The position numbers and the translations under genes were made by a program. Of a stretch of DNA of 13,536 bases, positions 12,030 to 13,536 are shown in pieces. This DNA is from Alphaproteobacteria bacterium (GTDB lineage Bacteria; Pseudomonadota; Alphaproteobacteria; Rhodobacterales; Rhodobacteraceae). Under the pieces are notes generated by a model. That model saw nothing but the letters and a program-made list of their open reading frames with translations, searched no databases and had not been told where the DNA came from. The stretch covers positions 1-13,536 of the forward strand of contig JAJRUE010000338.1 in NCBI GenBank assembly GCA_024277955.1. Direction: 5' to 3'. The first letter of the stretch is position 1. Each line of letters opens with the position of its first letter.

Positions 12030-13536
12030 GTCTTCGCGCCCGGCGGCAACGACGAAGGACGCCACCACCTTTTTCGCGCCGGCCTTTTCGAACTCGATAT
12101 CCAGCTTGTCGCCTTCGATCCCCATGACGTGACCATAGCCGAACTTCTGGTGAAAGATCCGGTCGCCCTGACTGAAGGCCGATACCGCTTCGAGGTCGAT
12201 CACCACGTTTCGCGCCTCGCGCGGCTGGCTGGTGGAGAACTGGCGCTGGCGCGATTGCAGCCGTTTCCAGCCGGGCGAGTTGTAGCCGTCGGCGCGCGCG
12301 CCGCGGTCTTCCAGCCCCGAGCCGCCGCCAAAATCGCCCCCCGCGCCCCCCGCCATTCCGCCCGGAGCCGCCGCACCATAGCCGCCGCCGTAGAGCCCCG
12401 GCGGGGTCAGTACCTCGACATGTTCCGCGGGCAGTTCGTCGATGAAGCGCGAGGGCATCTGCGACTGCCACTGCCCGTAGACCAGCCGGTTGGCGGCAAA
12501 GGACACGGTGCACAGCCGTTCGGCCCGGGTGATCCCCACATAGGCCAGGCGGCGCTCTTCCTCGAGCCCCTTCAGCCCGCTTTCGTCCATCGCGCGCTGG
12601 CTGGGGAACAGCCCGTCTTCCCAGCCCGGCAGGAAGACGGCGGGAAACTCCAGCCCCTTGGCGCCGTGCAGCGTCATGATCGAGACCTTTTCCTCGCCCG
12701 CGTCGCTTTCATTGTCCATGATCAACGCCACGTGTTCGAGAAACCCCTGCAGGTTGTCGAACTGCTCCAGCGCCTTGACCAGTTCCTTGAGGTTTTCCAG
12801 CCGCCCCGGCGCCTCTGGCGTCTTGTCGTTCTGCCACATGGCCGTGTAGCCGCTTTCGTCGAGGATGGTTTCGGCCAGTTCGATATGCGAAGCGCCCGCA
12901 TCCAGCGCGCGGGCATGCCAGCGGTCGAAGGCCGCGACCAGTTGTGCCACCTCGCCCCTGGCCTTGCCTTTCAGCGTGGTTTCGGCGGCGATGCGCGCGC
13001 CCTCCAGCAGGGATACGCCGTTTTCGCGCGCCGCAAGCTGGATGGTCTGCAGCGCCTTGCCGCCGACCCCGCGTTTGGGGGTGTTGACGATGCGCTCAAA
13101 GGCAAGGTCATCGTCGGGCGACACGGCGACGCGGAAATAGGCCATGGCGTCGCGAATTTCGAGCCGTTCGTAGAACCGCGGGCCGCCGATCACCCGATAG
13201 GGCAGGCCGATGGTCAGGAACCGGTCCTCGAAGGCGCGCATCTGGTGGCTGGCGCGCACCAGGATCGCCATCTCGTCCAGCGACAGCGGGTCCATGCCCC
13301 GGGTGCCGCGCTGCATCGCCTCGATCTCCTCGCCGATCCAGCGGGCTTCTTCTTCGCCGTCCCAATGGCCGATCAGGCGGAGTTTTTCGCCATCCTCGCC
13401 CGTCGTGAACAGCGTCTTGCCCAGCCGCCCGGCATTGGCCGCGATCACCCCCGAGGCGGCGGCCAGGATATGCCCGGTCGAGCGGTAGTTCTGTTCCAGC
13501 CGCACCACATGGGCGCCGGGAAAATCCTTTTCAAAC
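12018..13536 (-). CDS. uvrD: UvrD/PcrA-type superfamily 1 DNA helicase (C-terminal part)
   Basis: A 3'-5' ATP-dependent DNA helicase for nucleotide excision repair, mismatch repair and clearing of replication blocks. About 505 C-terminal residues are present; the frame is open to the right edge, so the N-terminal Walker A and 1A/1B domains are missing. Visible motifs are VVRLEQNYRS (motif IV) near 13475-13510, LHGAKGLEFPAVFLPGWEDGLFP (motif V region) near 12610-12670, and EERRLAYVGITRAERL (motif VI) near 12515-12565. A Gly/Ala-rich linker follows (near 12300-12400). The C-terminal region with GDRIFHQKFGYGHVMGIEGDKLDIEFEKAG is a Tudor-like fold used by PcrA/UvrD for RNA polymerase contact. A GTG at 13508 is only an internal codon, because FEKDFPGAHV continues upstream. 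Rep is less likely given the C-terminal extension. Confidence 0.93.
   Translation of the reverse strand, partial: FEKDFPGAHVVRLEQNYRSTGHILAAASGVIAANAGRLGKTLFTTGEDGEKLRLIGHWDGEEEARWIGEEIEAMQRGTRGMDPLSLDEMAILVRASHQMRAFEDRFLTIGLPYRVIGGPRFYERLEIRDAMAYFRVAVSPDDDLAFERIVNTPKRGVGGKALQTIQLAARENGVSLLEGARIAAETTLKGKARGEVAQLVAAFDRWHARALDAGASHIELAETILDESGYTAMWQNDKTPEAPGRLENLKELVKALEQFDNLQGFLEHVALIMDNESDAGEEKVSIMTLHGAKGLEFPAVFLPGWEDGLFPSQRAMDESGLKGLEEERRLAYVGITRAERLCTVSFAANRLVYGQWQSQMPSRFIDELPAEHVEVLTPPGLYGGGYGAAAPGGMAGGAGGDFGGGSGLEDRGARADGYNSPGWKRLQSRQRQFSTSQPREARNVVIDLEAVSAFSQGDRIFHQKFGYGHVMGIEGDKLDIEFEKAGAKKVVASFVVAAGREDDRP

Overview
The window is GC-rich chromosomal DNA, apparently from an alphaproteobacterium of the Rhodobacterales (Roseobacter/Rhodobacter type). 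The evidence is the form of the division gene cluster, the long leader before mraZ, and a DUF1127 gene followed by CCUCC-loop hairpins. Both edges cut through genes: murE on the left and a UvrD-type helicase on the right, both on the minus strand.

Left third (1-4085, minus strand): the head of the dcw (division and cell wall) cluster, transcribed as mraZ > rsmH > ftsL > ftsI > murE. It is tightly packed, with two ATGA overlaps, a 3-bp gap and a 26-bp gap. MraZ regulates, RsmH methylates 16S rRNA, FtsL and FtsI belong to the septal divisome, and MurE adds the third amino acid of the peptidoglycan stem peptide.

The 696-bp gap 4086-4781 has no gene but much structure. A 10-bp stem plus T-run lies about 45 bp before mraZ. 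A promoter candidate lies about 250 nt before mraZ. Together they match the layout of the UpsM leader sRNA known from Rhodobacter. Three arrays of 10-bp-spaced YGGGA-type repeats look like MraZ operators, and one covers the promoter. A cluster of GANTC (CcrM-type) sites and a 7-bp inverted repeat lie among them. The far end holds GC-rich hairpins behind mrp.

Middle (4782-9022): mrp (Fe-S carrier ATPase, minus strand) is divergent from a 71-aa DUF1127 gene. That gene is followed by four hairpins with CCTCC in the loop, the last a Rho-independent terminator. This matches the CcaF1-CcsR (cuckoo RNA) stress locus of Rhodobacter. Next is a large secreted DUF255/YyaL-like protein with a CHWC thioredoxin motif and a C-terminal domain resembling the N-terminal domain of DsbD.

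Right (9023-11986): a 691-bp gap holds several hairpins, an apparent intergenic repeat and a good sigma-70-type promoter far ahead of the next gene. It leads into a two-gene operon with an ATGA overlap: a DUF1611 (DgcN-like) P-loop protein and an alanine/ornithine-racemase-family PLP enzyme. This looks like an accessory amino-acid (perhaps D-amino-acid) module. It converges on the UvrD/PcrA helicase gene with 31 bp between stop codons.

The most interesting points are the MraZ-box-like arrays around the UpsM leader, the DUF1611-racemase pair with its long leader, and the DUF255-DsbD-like fusion.
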